Shown here in pieces: positions 1-5,756 of a DNA stretch of 5,894 nt. A program made the position numbers and the translations under genes. Where the stretch lies: assembly GCA_001507935.1 (NCBI GenBank), contig LGET01000102.1, positions 1-5,894 on the forward strand. The letters are read 5' to 3'. The notes beneath the pieces are model-generated. The model searched no databases, was not told the origin of the DNA, and saw only the letters and a program-made list of their open reading frames with translations. Every line of letters starts with the position of its first letter. Within the stretch, counting starts at the first letter, position 1. This DNA is from Thermococcales archaeon 44_46. Its GTDB lineage: Archaea > Methanobacteriota_B > Thermococci > Thermococcales > Thermococcaceae.

Positions 1-869
1 TAGCCGCCTCTGCTCAAGCGCATCTTGAAAAGATTATCGATGAGCTTGGGTTAAAACTTAAAAGTTATAACTTAAAACTTGCCTACGCCGGAGGAGTTGC
101 ACAAAACGTCAAGGCAAATGCCGTGCTGCGAAAATATTTCCCCGATCTATGGATATTTCCAGCAATGGATGATTCTGGATTAGCTTTTGGTGCCGCAGCC
201 TTCGTCAAAGCCCAGTTCGAAAGGCTCGATAGGAAATGGAAGCCCTTTAAGCTTGAGCATGTTTACTTGGGGCCTTCCTACGATGAGAGCGAAATTGAAG
301 CCCTCTTAAGGGCAGAGAGTCTGAAATTTGAATATCGTGAAGACGTAGAGGGAGTTGTTGCAGAAATGCTTCTTGAAGGCAAAATGGTGGGCTTTTTCCA
401 AGGAAGAATGGAATACGGTCCAAGAGCCCTAGGCAACCGCTCCATCCTCGCAGACCCAAGAAGCAAATATGTTGTAAAAAAGCTCAACGTAGCATTGAAC
501 AGAGACGTCTTCCAGCCGTTTGCCCCTTCAATGCTGGAGGAGAGAATTGAGGACTACCTCGAGGATCCTTACCCCAACAAGTTCATGACCATGAGCTACA
601 AAGCAACTGAAAAAATGGCCAATGAAGCCCCGGCAGTTGTGCATGTGGACAGGACAACAAGGCCACAAACCCTACTTAGAGAGGACAATCCACGCTATTA
701 CAACATAATAAAACACTTTGAAGCAGAAACGGGCGTTGGCATGGTTCTAAACACGAGCTTTAACATGCATGGGGAGCCGATAGTTTGCTCTCCAGAGGAT
801 GCCCTGAAAACTTTCAAAAAAGCCAAGCTCGATGCCCTTGTTTTGGAGAACTTTGTTGTATATCAGTGA
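1..869 (+). CDS. Carbamoyltransferase, NodU/TobZ family (5' end outside window)
   Basis: The gene is partial: the frame is open from base 3, giving 288 visible residues of a family usually about 530-570 long. A GTG at 123 is internal, because homologous sequence continues upstream of it. Enzymes of this family move a carbamoyl group from carbamoyl phosphate, through carbamoyl-adenylate, onto a small-molecule or sugar hydroxyl. Visible residues 30-40 read AGGVAQNVKAN, a nucleotide-binding loop of the Kae1-like N-terminal domain. DSGLAFGAA follows near 57. The YrdC-like C-terminal domain shows the hallmark MEYGPRALGNRSILADPR (about 136-153), then FQPFAPSMLEE, a TTRPQT stretch and NTSFNMHGEPIV near 250-261. 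No signal peptide or membrane segment is seen in the visible part. The substrate cannot be inferred; Thermococcales lack the antibiotic pathways where the family was characterised. HypF is a distant relative, but the architecture here is not HypF. The family call is firm. Confidence 0.93.
   Translation, partial: AASAQAHLEKIIDELGLKLKSYNLKLAYAGGVAQNVKANAVLRKYFPDLWIFPAMDDSGLAFGAAAFVKAQFERLDRKWKPFKLEHVYLGPSYDESEIEALLRAESLKFEYREDVEGVVAEMLLEGKMVGFFQGRMEYGPRALGNRSILADPRSKYVVKKLNVALNRDVFQPFAPSMLEERIEDYLEDPYPNKFMTMSYKATEKMANEAPAVVHVDRTTRPQTLLREDNPRYYNIIKHFEAETGVGMVLNTSFNMHGEPIVCSPEDALKTFKKAKLDALVLENFVVYQ
51..80. repeat. TTAAAACTT direct repeat flanking a 12-bp palindrome, inside the carbamoyltransferase gene
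   Basis: TTAAAACTT occurs at 51-59 and again at 72-80, offset by 21 bases (seven codons), with the perfect palindrome AAGTTATAACTT at 62-73 partly overlapping the second copy. In protein this gives LKLKSYNLKL just before the AGGVAQN nucleotide loop. It may be a small in-frame duplication lengthening the linker, or chance in AT-rich sequence. Confidence 0.3.
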
Positions 870-907
870 GCTATTCTATTCATCGTTGCCAAATATTTCA
901 TGTCGGT

Positions 908-943
908 AAAATTATAAACATCAAGGAGAAATCCTACTGGTGA
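908..943 (+). promoter_or_regulatory. Promoter and ribosome binding site of the aminotransferase gene
   Basis: A TATA-like ATTATAAA lies at 911-918 after an A-rich stretch. Archaeal initiation about 26 bases from the TATA centre would fall near 938-941. GGTGA at 939-943 sits 5 nt before ATG 949, the same geometry as GGTGA before the starts at 4383 and 5883. A GGAG at 925-928 would probably lie upstream of the transcript. The promoter is inferred from consensus and spacing only. Confidence 0.55.
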
Positions 944-948
944 AGATT

Positions 949-2118
949 ATGGCGCTGAGCGATAGGCTTGAAATGGTGAACCCTTCTGAAATAAGAAAGC
1001 TTTTTGACCTTGCCCAAGGCATTGAGGGAATAATCTCACTTGGAATTGGAGAGCCAGACTTTGACACGCCAGAACACATAAAGGAATACGCAAAGGAAGC
1101 CCTTGATAAGGGACTAACGCACTATAGTCCAAATATAGGGATTTTGGAGCTTAGAGAGGCAGTTGCAGAGAAGTTCAAAAAGCATAATGGAATTGACGCA
1201 GATCCAAAAACCCAAATAATGATAACAGTTGGCACTAACCAGCAGATTCTAATGGGACTTGCAGCCTTCTTAAGGGACAACGAGGAAGTTCTCATTCCCT
1301 CCCCAATGTTCGTTAGCTACGCCCCTGCAGTTATTCTAGCGGGAGGAAAGCCCGTTGAGGTTCCCACTTATGAGGAAAACGAGTTCCGCCTAAGTGTCGA
1401 TGAGCTCGAAAAATACGTGACCCCAAAAACAAGGGCTTTGATAATAAACACTCCAAACAATCCCACGGGAGCAGTATTAACGAAGAAAGACCTCGAAGAG
1501 ATAGCGGACTTTGCAGTTGAGCACGATCTAATGATCTTAAGCGATGAAGTTTATGAGTATTTTGTCTACGATGGGGTCAAAAACTACAGCATTGCTTCTC
1601 TGGACGGAATGTTTGAGAGGACAATAACCATGAACGGGTTCTCAAAAACTTTCGCAATGACCGGCTGGCGCTTGGGCTTTTTAGCTGCCCCAGAATGGGT
1701 TGTGGAAAAAATGGTTCGCTTCCAAATGTACAATGCAACTTGCCCCGTAACCTTTATCCAGTATGCGGCTGCAAAAGCCCTAAGGGACGAAAGAAGCTGG
1801 CAAGCGGTAGAGGAGATGCGTAAAGAATACGAGAGAAGGAGAAACCTTGTTTGGAAGAGGCTAAACGAGATGGGTCTCCCAACGGTTAAGCCAAAGGGAG
1901 CTTTTTACATCTTCCCAAGGATTAAAGATACCGGTTTGAGCAGCAAGGAGTTCAGTGAGCTGATGATAAAAGAAGCAAAAGTGGTTGTAGTTCCTGGAAG
2001 CGCATTTGGGCAGGCTGGAGAAGGCTATGTGAGGATAAGCTACGCCACAGCGTATGAAAAGCTTGAGGAAGCAATGGACAGAATGGAAAAAGTGCTGAAG
2101 GAAAAGAAGCTTGTTTAA
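949..2118 (+). CDS. Class I/II PLP-dependent aminotransferase (archaeal aromatic/aspartate type)
   Basis: The 389-residue product transfers an amino group between an amino acid, probably aromatic or aspartate, and 2-oxoglutarate in the cytosol. Visible signatures are GIGEPDFDTPEHIKEYAKEA (32-51), NTPNNPTG (167-174, with Asn171 facing PLP), SDEVYEYF (Asp199 for the pyridine nitrogen, Tyr202), GFSKTFAMTGWRLGF (Lys233, the Schiff-base lysine) and VRISYA (Arg362 for the substrate carboxylate). From memory, both sequence and length closely resemble the structurally known Pyrococcus horikoshii aromatic aminotransferase of 389 residues, which begins MALSDRLE. I chose ATG 949 over an in-frame GTG at 940: GGTGA at 939-943 is correctly placed for 949, and the predicted transcription start lies near 940. 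Substrate range cannot be read from sequence. The gene stands 79 bases after the carbamoyltransferase with its own promoter, so a shared operon is uncertain. No key residue is missing. Confidence 0.95.
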   Translation: MALSDRLEMVNPSEIRKLFDLAQGIEGIISLGIGEPDFDTPEHIKEYAKEALDKGLTHYSPNIGILELREAVAEKFKKHNGIDADPKTQIMITVGTNQQILMGLAAFLRDNEEVLIPSPMFVSYAPAVILAGGKPVEVPTYEENEFRLSVDELEKYVTPKTRALIINTPNNPTGAVLTKKDLEEIADFAVEHDLMILSDEVYEYFVYDGVKNYSIASLDGMFERTITMNGFSKTFAMTGWRLGFLAAPEWVVEKMVRFQMYNATCPVTFIQYAAAKALRDERSWQAVEEMRKEYERRRNLVWKRLNEMGLPTVKPKGAFYIFPRIKDTGLSSKEFSELMIKEAKVVVVPGSAFGQAGEGYVRISYATAYEKLEEAMDRMEKVLKEKKLV

Positions 2119-2173
2119 CACCCTCCTCAGCAATCTTTTTATCTTTTCTGTCTCACTTTGATGGGGATGAAAA
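2119..2173 (+). promoter_or_regulatory. Intergenic promoter/terminator: T-rich TATA-like box and ribosome binding site before the HypE-like gene
   Basis: CTTTTTATCTTTT at 2135-2147 can act as a T-rich terminator for the aminotransferase transcript and as a TATA-like element for the next gene, since about 26 bases from its centre falls near 2165. GGGGATGA at 2163-2170 is the ribosome binding site, ending 3 bases before ATG 2174. Both roles are inferred. Confidence 0.5.
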
Positions 2174-3163
2174 ATGCTTCCGGGAAAAGTTCCTCCAGAA
2201 GTGCTTGAAAAAATTGTCTTCAATCTTCTAGGGGTTGAAGATGAGAGAGTTATAATAAAATCTGGTGTGGGCATTGATGCGGCTGCAATCGACTTTGGGG
2301 AGAATGTTCTCGTTGCATCAAGCGATCCCATAACGGGGGCGGAGAAGCATATAGGCTTTTACGCAATAAACGTGAACGCAAACGACGTTGCAACGTTTGG
2401 AGCCAAGCCAAGATGGTTCTTAGCAACAATCCTGTTGCCGGAAAATGCCGATGAGAACCTCCTCAAGGAAATAATGGAAGACATGCATAGGAGTGCTGAA
2501 AAGCTTGGCATTTCAATAGTCGGAGGTCATACAGAAGTGACGATTGGACTAAACAGGCCTATAGTCATTGGAACAATGCTCGGCGAAGTCAAAAAGGAAA
2601 AACTTGTGCGGTCAAACGGTGCAAAGGCGGGAGATGTCATAATATTGACCAAAGGCGCTGGAATCGAAGGAACCTCAATCATAGCGAGCGAAAGAGAAGA
2701 AGAGCTGAAAAATGTCTTTGGGGAAGAGCTTGTTGAGAATGCCAAACGCTTCTTGGAGAAAATCAGTGTGGTAAAAGAGGCATTAATCGCTGCAGAAATT
2801 GGGGTTCATGCCATGCACGACCCCACAGAGGGAGGAATAGCCAACGGATTCCACGAGATGGCAGACGCCGCTGGACTGGGGTTTAGGGTTTACCACGATA
2901 AGATTCCCATAGCGGAGGAAACCAAAAAGCTGTGTGAATACTTCAACTTAGACCCTCTCGCCCTGATAAGCTCTGGCTCTCTCTTAATCGCGGCACCAAA
3001 GGAGAAAGCCGAAAAAATCGTGAACGCAATACAAAAAGAGGGCATTGAGGCGGCAATAGTTGGAGAGTTCCTGGAAGACAAGAATACAAAGGTTCTTGTG
3101 AAAGATGGAAAGGAGACCCCACTAAAAAGACCAGAAACAGACGAAATCTGGAAAATCTTTTAA
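2174..3163 (+). CDS. HypE-like AIR synthase (PurM) family protein
   Basis: The 329-residue ATP-binding protein belongs to the PurM/HypE/SelD/ThiL superfamily. Residues 31-39 GVGIDAAAI form the N-terminal Asp-containing nucleotide/metal motif. NANDVATFGAKP (68-79), VGGHTEVT (116-123) and HDPTEGGIANGFHEMADAAG (215-234) match the HypE branch most closely. True HypE carries a thiocarboxamide on a C-terminal Cys after a PRIC-type tail and hands it over as cyanide for the NiFe-hydrogenase iron. This protein ends DEIWKIF, and its only cysteine (Cys254) is internal, so that chemistry is not supported. It is better called a HypE-like paralog of unknown substrate. ATG 2174 has a good ribosome binding site and starts at the expected family N-terminus. 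A carbamoyltransferase lies two genes upstream, which is suggestive but not proof of a link. No hydrogenase genes are visible. The family call is firm; the function is unknown. Confidence 0.9.
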   Translation: MLPGKVPPEVLEKIVFNLLGVEDERVIIKSGVGIDAAAIDFGENVLVASSDPITGAEKHIGFYAINVNANDVATFGAKPRWFLATILLPENADENLLKEIMEDMHRSAEKLGISIVGGHTEVTIGLNRPIVIGTMLGEVKKEKLVRSNGAKAGDVIILTKGAGIEGTSIIASEREEELKNVFGEELVENAKRFLEKISVVKEALIAAEIGVHAMHDPTEGGIANGFHEMADAAGLGFRVYHDKIPIAEETKKLCEYFNLDPLALISSGSLLIAAPKEKAEKIVNAIQKEGIEAAIVGEFLEDKNTKVLVKDGKETPLKRPETDEIWKIF

Positions 3164-3195
3164 AGGTCTTTTTTCTTACTATTTATGGTGGTTAC
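3164..3195 (+). promoter_or_regulatory. Short intergenic: T6 terminator candidate and ribosome binding site
   Basis: A T6 run at 3169-3174 directly after the HypE-like stop is a plausible archaeal terminator. CTTTTAAAGG around 3157-3166, spanning that stop codon, could be the TATA box of the next gene (predicted start near 3187). GGTGG at 3187-3191 precedes ATG 3196 by 4 bases, the same arrangement as GGTGGTTGC before the minus-strand start at 4323. The ribosome binding site is clear; the TATA and terminator roles are inferred. Confidence 0.5.
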
Positions 3196-3518
3196 ATGGC
3201 CGATGTGGAGATGGCTAAGACCCTTATCAAAGTTGGTGGGATTTTAAGTATCATAGAGCCATCCTCATAGCAGTTCTCCTTTTGCTTACGGTAGTAGGGA
3301 TTTTGTTCGCAATACCATTCGCTATCCTCGGTTACTGGATATTCAAAAGAACCGAAGAGTGTGTTGAGCTCATTGAAAACAAAGAATACAAAAAAGCAAA
3401 AGACAAGCTTTTAGTCCCGGCAATAATTGCCCTCATTCTAACCAGCAGAGTTGGAGGTATTTTAATGCTCCTGGGCTTAGTACTGCTGCCTTCAGAGGGC
3501 TCTACTTCAACTTCCTGA
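3196..3518 (+). pseudogene. Small multi-span membrane protein gene, broken by an apparent one-base frameshift
   Basis: A strong ribosome binding site and ATG at 3196 open a frame reading MADVEMAKTLIKVGGILSII, which then stops after four more residues (TAG 3268-3270). From about 3258 another frame continues the hydrophobic protein (AILIAVLLLLTVVGILFAIP), then GYWIFKRTEECVELIE and a last hydrophobic stretch, RVGGILMLLGLVLLP, ending at TGA 3516-3518. One extra base near 3256 (for example GG instead of G) would join the two into about 107 residues with SIIGAIL at the junction. The joined product would have about three membrane helices around a charged Lys/Glu-rich loop. Without the repair, only a weak TTG at 3282 with no ribosome binding site could start a 78-residue remnant. 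The family is unnamed to me; it resembles small conserved Thermococcales membrane proteins. Sequencing error, recent mutation and, less likely, recoding are the options. The tail overlaps the opposing gene by 17 bases. Confidence 0.65.
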
Positions 3519-4323
3519 TCTTTCCACCCTTTATGTCTATTCGCCCCTCCTTTTCCAGCATTTTCAAAATCTCTTCAAATGCTCTCTCATTAGTCACGTT
3601 TATTACCATGGTACCCTTTTCAGTGGGTATCTCCATGGGCATTGCCTTGAGGAAAGCCCTTGCCAGTTCATCTTTGGGGACTTTCTCGTTGCCAATAGCA
3701 TTTAGTATCTCACCGGCCACTATTCCCCTTGAGATGAGGGCGAAATAGACACCCATAACCATCTCTTCTTCAAAGTACTTCGCGGCTATGTGCATAGCCC
3801 TGTTGATTTTTCCTATTTCAAGCTCCCTAATCTCTATCTCGTACTCAGGGACAAGGTCAACAAACGCAAACTGCTTCGCTATCTGCTCAATTTTCTCAAG
3901 GTTTTTTGCAATTTGATACGGGAACCTGAACTGGAATTTGAGCTTTGTAACATCAACGTTTTCTTTTAACCTTGCCCTGTTCCCCTCAACAGCAACCGCA
4001 TCGTTTTTAAACAGCTGGTCAAGAACGTCTCCCATCCAGTAGCCCTCTTGAAGGAGATGCTCTATTTCTTCACCCTCTTTAAGGTGCTCAAGGGCATGGT
4101 TTATCTGCTCCTTAAACGTGAGAAAGCCCTCAAGAAGAATCTCCTTTTCCTCACCTTCAAAAGAGCTTATGGTGTTGTTTATCTCCTCCAGCGTCCCTTC
4201 AATCATGTAGCCGATAAACGCCTCATACCCAAGTCTTTCCATAACAGCAAACTTGATTCCTTCCCTCTTAAGCTCGTTTAAAAAGGCTTCCTTTACGACT
4301 TCATTCTTTGTGACCAACCTCAT
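3502..4323 (-). CDS. Conserved-looking hypothetical protein, cysteine-free, with two winged-helix-like repeats
   Basis: I do not recognise this 273-residue protein. It has no signal peptide, no membrane segment and no cysteine, so it is probably a cytosolic, mostly helical, charged protein. Residues 99-121 (DVLDQLFKNDAVAVEGNRAR onward) and 251-273 (EILKMLEKEGRIDIKGGKIR onward) align without gaps on a hydrophobic/charged pattern: Leu at repeat positions 3 and 6, Lys at 8, Ile/Val at 12 and 14, Gly at 16, Arg at 20. Each looks like a helix followed by a beta wing, as in winged-helix domains. This suggests, without proving, a duplicated DNA- or protein-binding module. The start is well supported: GTGGTGG precedes ATG 4323-4321, and a minus-strand TATA (ACTATAAAT, about 4363-4355) predicts a leader of about 8 bases. 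It diverges from the LSm-mobB operon across 59 bases and converges on the frameshifted membrane gene. Gene reality is highly likely; the function is unknown. Confidence 0.85.
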   Translation of the reverse strand: MRLVTKNEVVKEAFLNELKREGIKFAVMERLGYEAFIGYMIEGTLEEINNTISSFEGEEKEILLEGFLTFKEQINHALEHLKEGEEIEHLLQEGYWMGDVLDQLFKNDAVAVEGNRARLKENVDVTKLKFQFRFPYQIAKNLEKIEQIAKQFAFVDLVPEYEIEIRELEIGKINRAMHIAAKYFEEEMVMGVYFALISRGIVAGEILNAIGNEKVPKDELARAFLKAMPMEIPTEKGTMVINVTNERAFEEILKMLEKEGRIDIKGGKIRKLK

Positions 4324-4382
4324 GCAACCACCACATGGAAAAGGCTAAAAGTCATTTATAGTCTTTTTGTAAGGGTGAGAAC
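4324..4382. promoter_or_regulatory. Divergent promoter region between the hypothetical gene and the LSm-mobB operon
   Basis: TTTATA at 4355-4360 reads as ACTATAAAT on the minus strand and fits a minus-strand start near 4331, followed by the GTGGTGG binding site (4333-4327). For the plus strand the same box would place the start on the LSm ATG itself, so GGCTAAAAG at 4343-4351 is the better plus TATA (predicted start near 4373). The plus ribosome binding site GGGTGA is at 4373-4378, 4 bases before ATG 4383. The two promoters are packed close enough that they may compete. Confidence 0.5.
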
Positions 4383-4604
4383 ATGAGTGAAGAAAAACCA
4401 CTTTTACTGGACAAAACCCTCGAAACGTGGAAAGGTAAACGCGTAGCCTTAGCGGTCAGCGGAGATCATTCTTTTACTGGAGTGCTAAAAGATTTTGACG
4501 AGGAAGTAATAGTCTTAGAGAACGTTGCCGATGTGGTGGGCAACCGGGGAAAAGCCTTGGTGGTAAAGATAGATGACATAAACTGGATAATGCTCTTAGA
4601 GTGA
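4383..4604 (+). CDS. Divergent LSm/Sm-like small protein
   Basis: The 73-residue length and pattern fit a single Sm fold: a short N-terminal helix (about 8-17), then strands with KRVALAVSGDHSFTGVLKDF (19-38) and DEEVIVLENV (39-48) as the Sm1 part, and ALVVKIDDINWIMLL (58-72) as the Sm2 part. Sm proteins form rings that bind U-rich RNA. However, the usual RNA-contact residues look altered: the Sm1 Asp is present (Asp39), but the following Asn position is Ile43, and the Arg-Gly of Sm2 reads Ile-Asp. This is therefore probably not the main archaeal Lsm, and oligo-U binding is doubtful. ATG 4383 has a strong ribosome binding site. Its stop (4602-4604) abuts the start of mobB at 4610, with the GTGA over the stop able to serve as mobB's ribosome binding site, so the two are likely co-transcribed and translationally coupled. 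The fold call is moderately sure; the role is unknown. Confidence 0.55.
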   Translation: MSEEKPLLLDKTLETWKGKRVALAVSGDHSFTGVLKDFDEEVIVLENVADVVGNRGKALVVKIDDINWIMLLE

Positions 4605-4609
4605 TAAAA
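4601..4609 (+). promoter_or_regulatory. Ribosome binding site of mobB overlapping the LSm stop codon
   Basis: GTGAT at 4601-4605 matches the right half of the GGAGGTGAT consensus and contains the LSm stop TGA. It ends 4 bases before ATG 4610. This favours ATG 4610 over the in-frame GTG 4601 and implies termination-reinitiation coupling. Confidence 0.7.
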
Positions 4610-5341
4610 ATGAGGGCAGTTGCGTTTGTAGGCTTTAAAAAGAGCGGGAAGACAACCACGGTAGAGAGAGTCGCAAGAGAGCTCAAAAAAAGAGGCCACA
4701 GGATAGGAATAGCAAAGAGCATGCACACGAACTTTGATAGAAAGGACAGTGATACATGGAAGCTAAAAAGAGTAGCTGATTATGTAATCGTGAGAGCTCA
4801 GGATACAGATGCCCTCCTTTTTGAGGCAAAGGACTTAAATGCCCTATTCTCCACAATGCCAGAGGTTGATTTCCTCCTCCTTGAGGGCTTCAAAGATGCC
4901 AAGCATTTGCCCAAGGTAATATGTGCCAAAAATGAAGAGGAAGTGAAAGTATTAAACGATGGGCTTGCGATAGCCGTCAGCGGTGTTATCTCAAGCGAAG
5001 CCAAAAGTGTCGATGGACTTGAGGTAATAAACCCCCTCGAAAACCCAGAAAAGCTGGCCGATTTAGTGGAAGAGAAAGCTTTTATGCTGCCAAACATCAA
5101 CTGCGGACAGTGCGGGCTCAACTGCTATGAAATGGCAAAACTCATAGTAAAGGGCGAAAGGAGCACAGAGGATTGCGTCGTATTGAGCTCAAAGCCAAAG
5201 GTAACCGTTAGAATAGACGGAAAGGAGCTCCCAATGAAAGACTGGGTTCAGGAGCTTGTTGAAAAGACCATTAAAGGCATGCTCTCCGCCATGAAAGGAT
5301 ACAAAGATGGGAGGAAAATAGAGATTATAATCGAAGACTAA
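4610..5341 (+). CDS. mobB: MobB: molybdopterin-guanine dinucleotide biosynthesis GTP-binding protein with C-terminal Fe-S-like module
   Basis: MobB is a cytosolic GTP-binding accessory in the conversion of metal-bound pterin cofactor to its guanine dinucleotide form; in Thermococcales the metal is mostly tungsten. The 243-residue product starts MRAVAFVGFKKSGKTTTVER, a Walker A motif (GFKKSGKT, 8-15) at the usual position. It continues with KSMHTNFDRKDSDTW (36-50) and the family Walker-B-like VDFLLLEGFK (86-95). Beyond the roughly 165-residue MobB core lies NCGQCGLNCYEMAKLIVKGE, giving C165-x2-C168-x3-C172-x16-C189. This resembles 4Fe-4S-binding four-Cys modules and is followed by a tail with DGKELPM and a TIKGMLSAMKG helix (195-243). 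An in-frame GTG at 4601 is possible, but ATG 4610 has the better binding site and the expected N-terminus. It is coupled to the LSm-like gene upstream and converges on the JAMM gene, with a 4-base overlap. The MobB call is firm; the Fe-S cluster is inferred. Confidence 0.9.
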   Translation: MRAVAFVGFKKSGKTTTVERVARELKKRGHRIGIAKSMHTNFDRKDSDTWKLKRVADYVIVRAQDTDALLFEAKDLNALFSTMPEVDFLLLEGFKDAKHLPKVICAKNEEEVKVLNDGLAIAVSGVISSEAKSVDGLEVINPLENPEKLADLVEEKAFMLPNINCGQCGLNCYEMAKLIVKGERSTEDCVVLSSKPKVTVRIDGKELPMKDWVQELVEKTIKGMLSAMKGYKDGRKIEIIIED

Positions 5342-5739
5342 ACCACCTCGACCTTAATTTCTTTTATTTGACCGTTTTCGAGAACAAACGCCCTATATTC
5401 TCCAATGTTATTTACTATCAGCCATGCGTTTCTCCACAAGTCCATGCCTTTCAAATCCCTGGGAGAGGGATATGGGGGACAATTAAGGTGGGAGTGAAAT
5501 ATCCCAACTATTTCCTTCCCCTCTTTTTCGGCTTTTTCAAGAACTTTGAGCGTTTCTAAAGGGCCTATCTCAAACTTTACTGGGGAATTTAACCGATTCT
5601 CTGCAAAGACTACGTAGTCCACAAAGGCATCTTCCCCTTTCATCGTCCCTATCAAAAATCCGCATACTTCAACTTTGCTCTCTCTGGCCTTGGCTAAGAT
5701 TTCCTCCAAATGTGCACGTTTTATAAAAAGACTCCTCAT
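5338..5739 (-). CDS. JAMM/MPN+ (Mov34/PAD-1 family) zinc metalloprotease, SAMP-deconjugase-like
   Basis: The 133-residue stand-alone JAMM domain has a complete catalytic set: Glu24 in EVCGFLIG, the zinc-binding HSH at 82-84, then seven residues to Ser92 and two to Asp95 (HSHLNCPPYPSPRD). The length is typical of archaeal single-domain JAMM proteins such as those known from Archaeoglobus and Haloferax. The family cleaves isopeptide-linked or fused ubiquitin-like proteins. In archaea the substrates are SAMPs, MoaD/ThiS-like proteins conjugated to lysines, including MoaE. The visible sequence has no signal peptide or extra domain. The minus-strand ATG at 5739 has no convincing Shine-Dalgarno; a TATA (GATTTAAAG) centred near 5764 predicts initiation at about the start codon, so the message may be leaderless. 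The gene is convergent with mobB, stop codons overlapping. Family and catalytic competence are well supported; the substrate is inferred. Confidence 0.93.
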   Translation of the reverse strand: MRSLFIKRAHLEEILAKARESKVEVCGFLIGTMKGEDAFVDYVVFAENRLNSPVKFEIGPLETLKVLEKAEKEGKEIVGIFHSHLNCPPYPSPRDLKGMDLWRNAWLIVNNIGEYRAFVLENGQIKEIKVEVV

Positions 5740-5756
5740 GAGTGCTTCTTTTCCTT

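Noticed and set aside
1861..2331. Minus-strand 156-residue frame across the aminotransferase and HypE-like junction
   Set aside because: It is antisense to two well-supported genes, with low-complexity Ser/Thr-rich and Phe/His-rich sequence typical of a shadow frame.
2174..3163. Calling this gene hypE
   Set aside because: The C-terminal Cys needed for HypE chemistry is absent and no hydrogenase genes are nearby; kept as HypE-like.
3240..3262. Programmed -1 frameshift joining the two halves of the membrane protein
   Set aside because: No slippery heptamer in the proper phase and no evident downstream stem; a one-base indel explains it more simply.
3282..3518. A complete 78-residue gene starting at TTG 3282
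   Set aside because: No ribosome binding site precedes the TTG, it begins inside a hydrophobic stretch, and a well-placed ATG with GGTGG at 3196 begins the same protein in another frame. Treated as the 3' part of a frameshifted gene.
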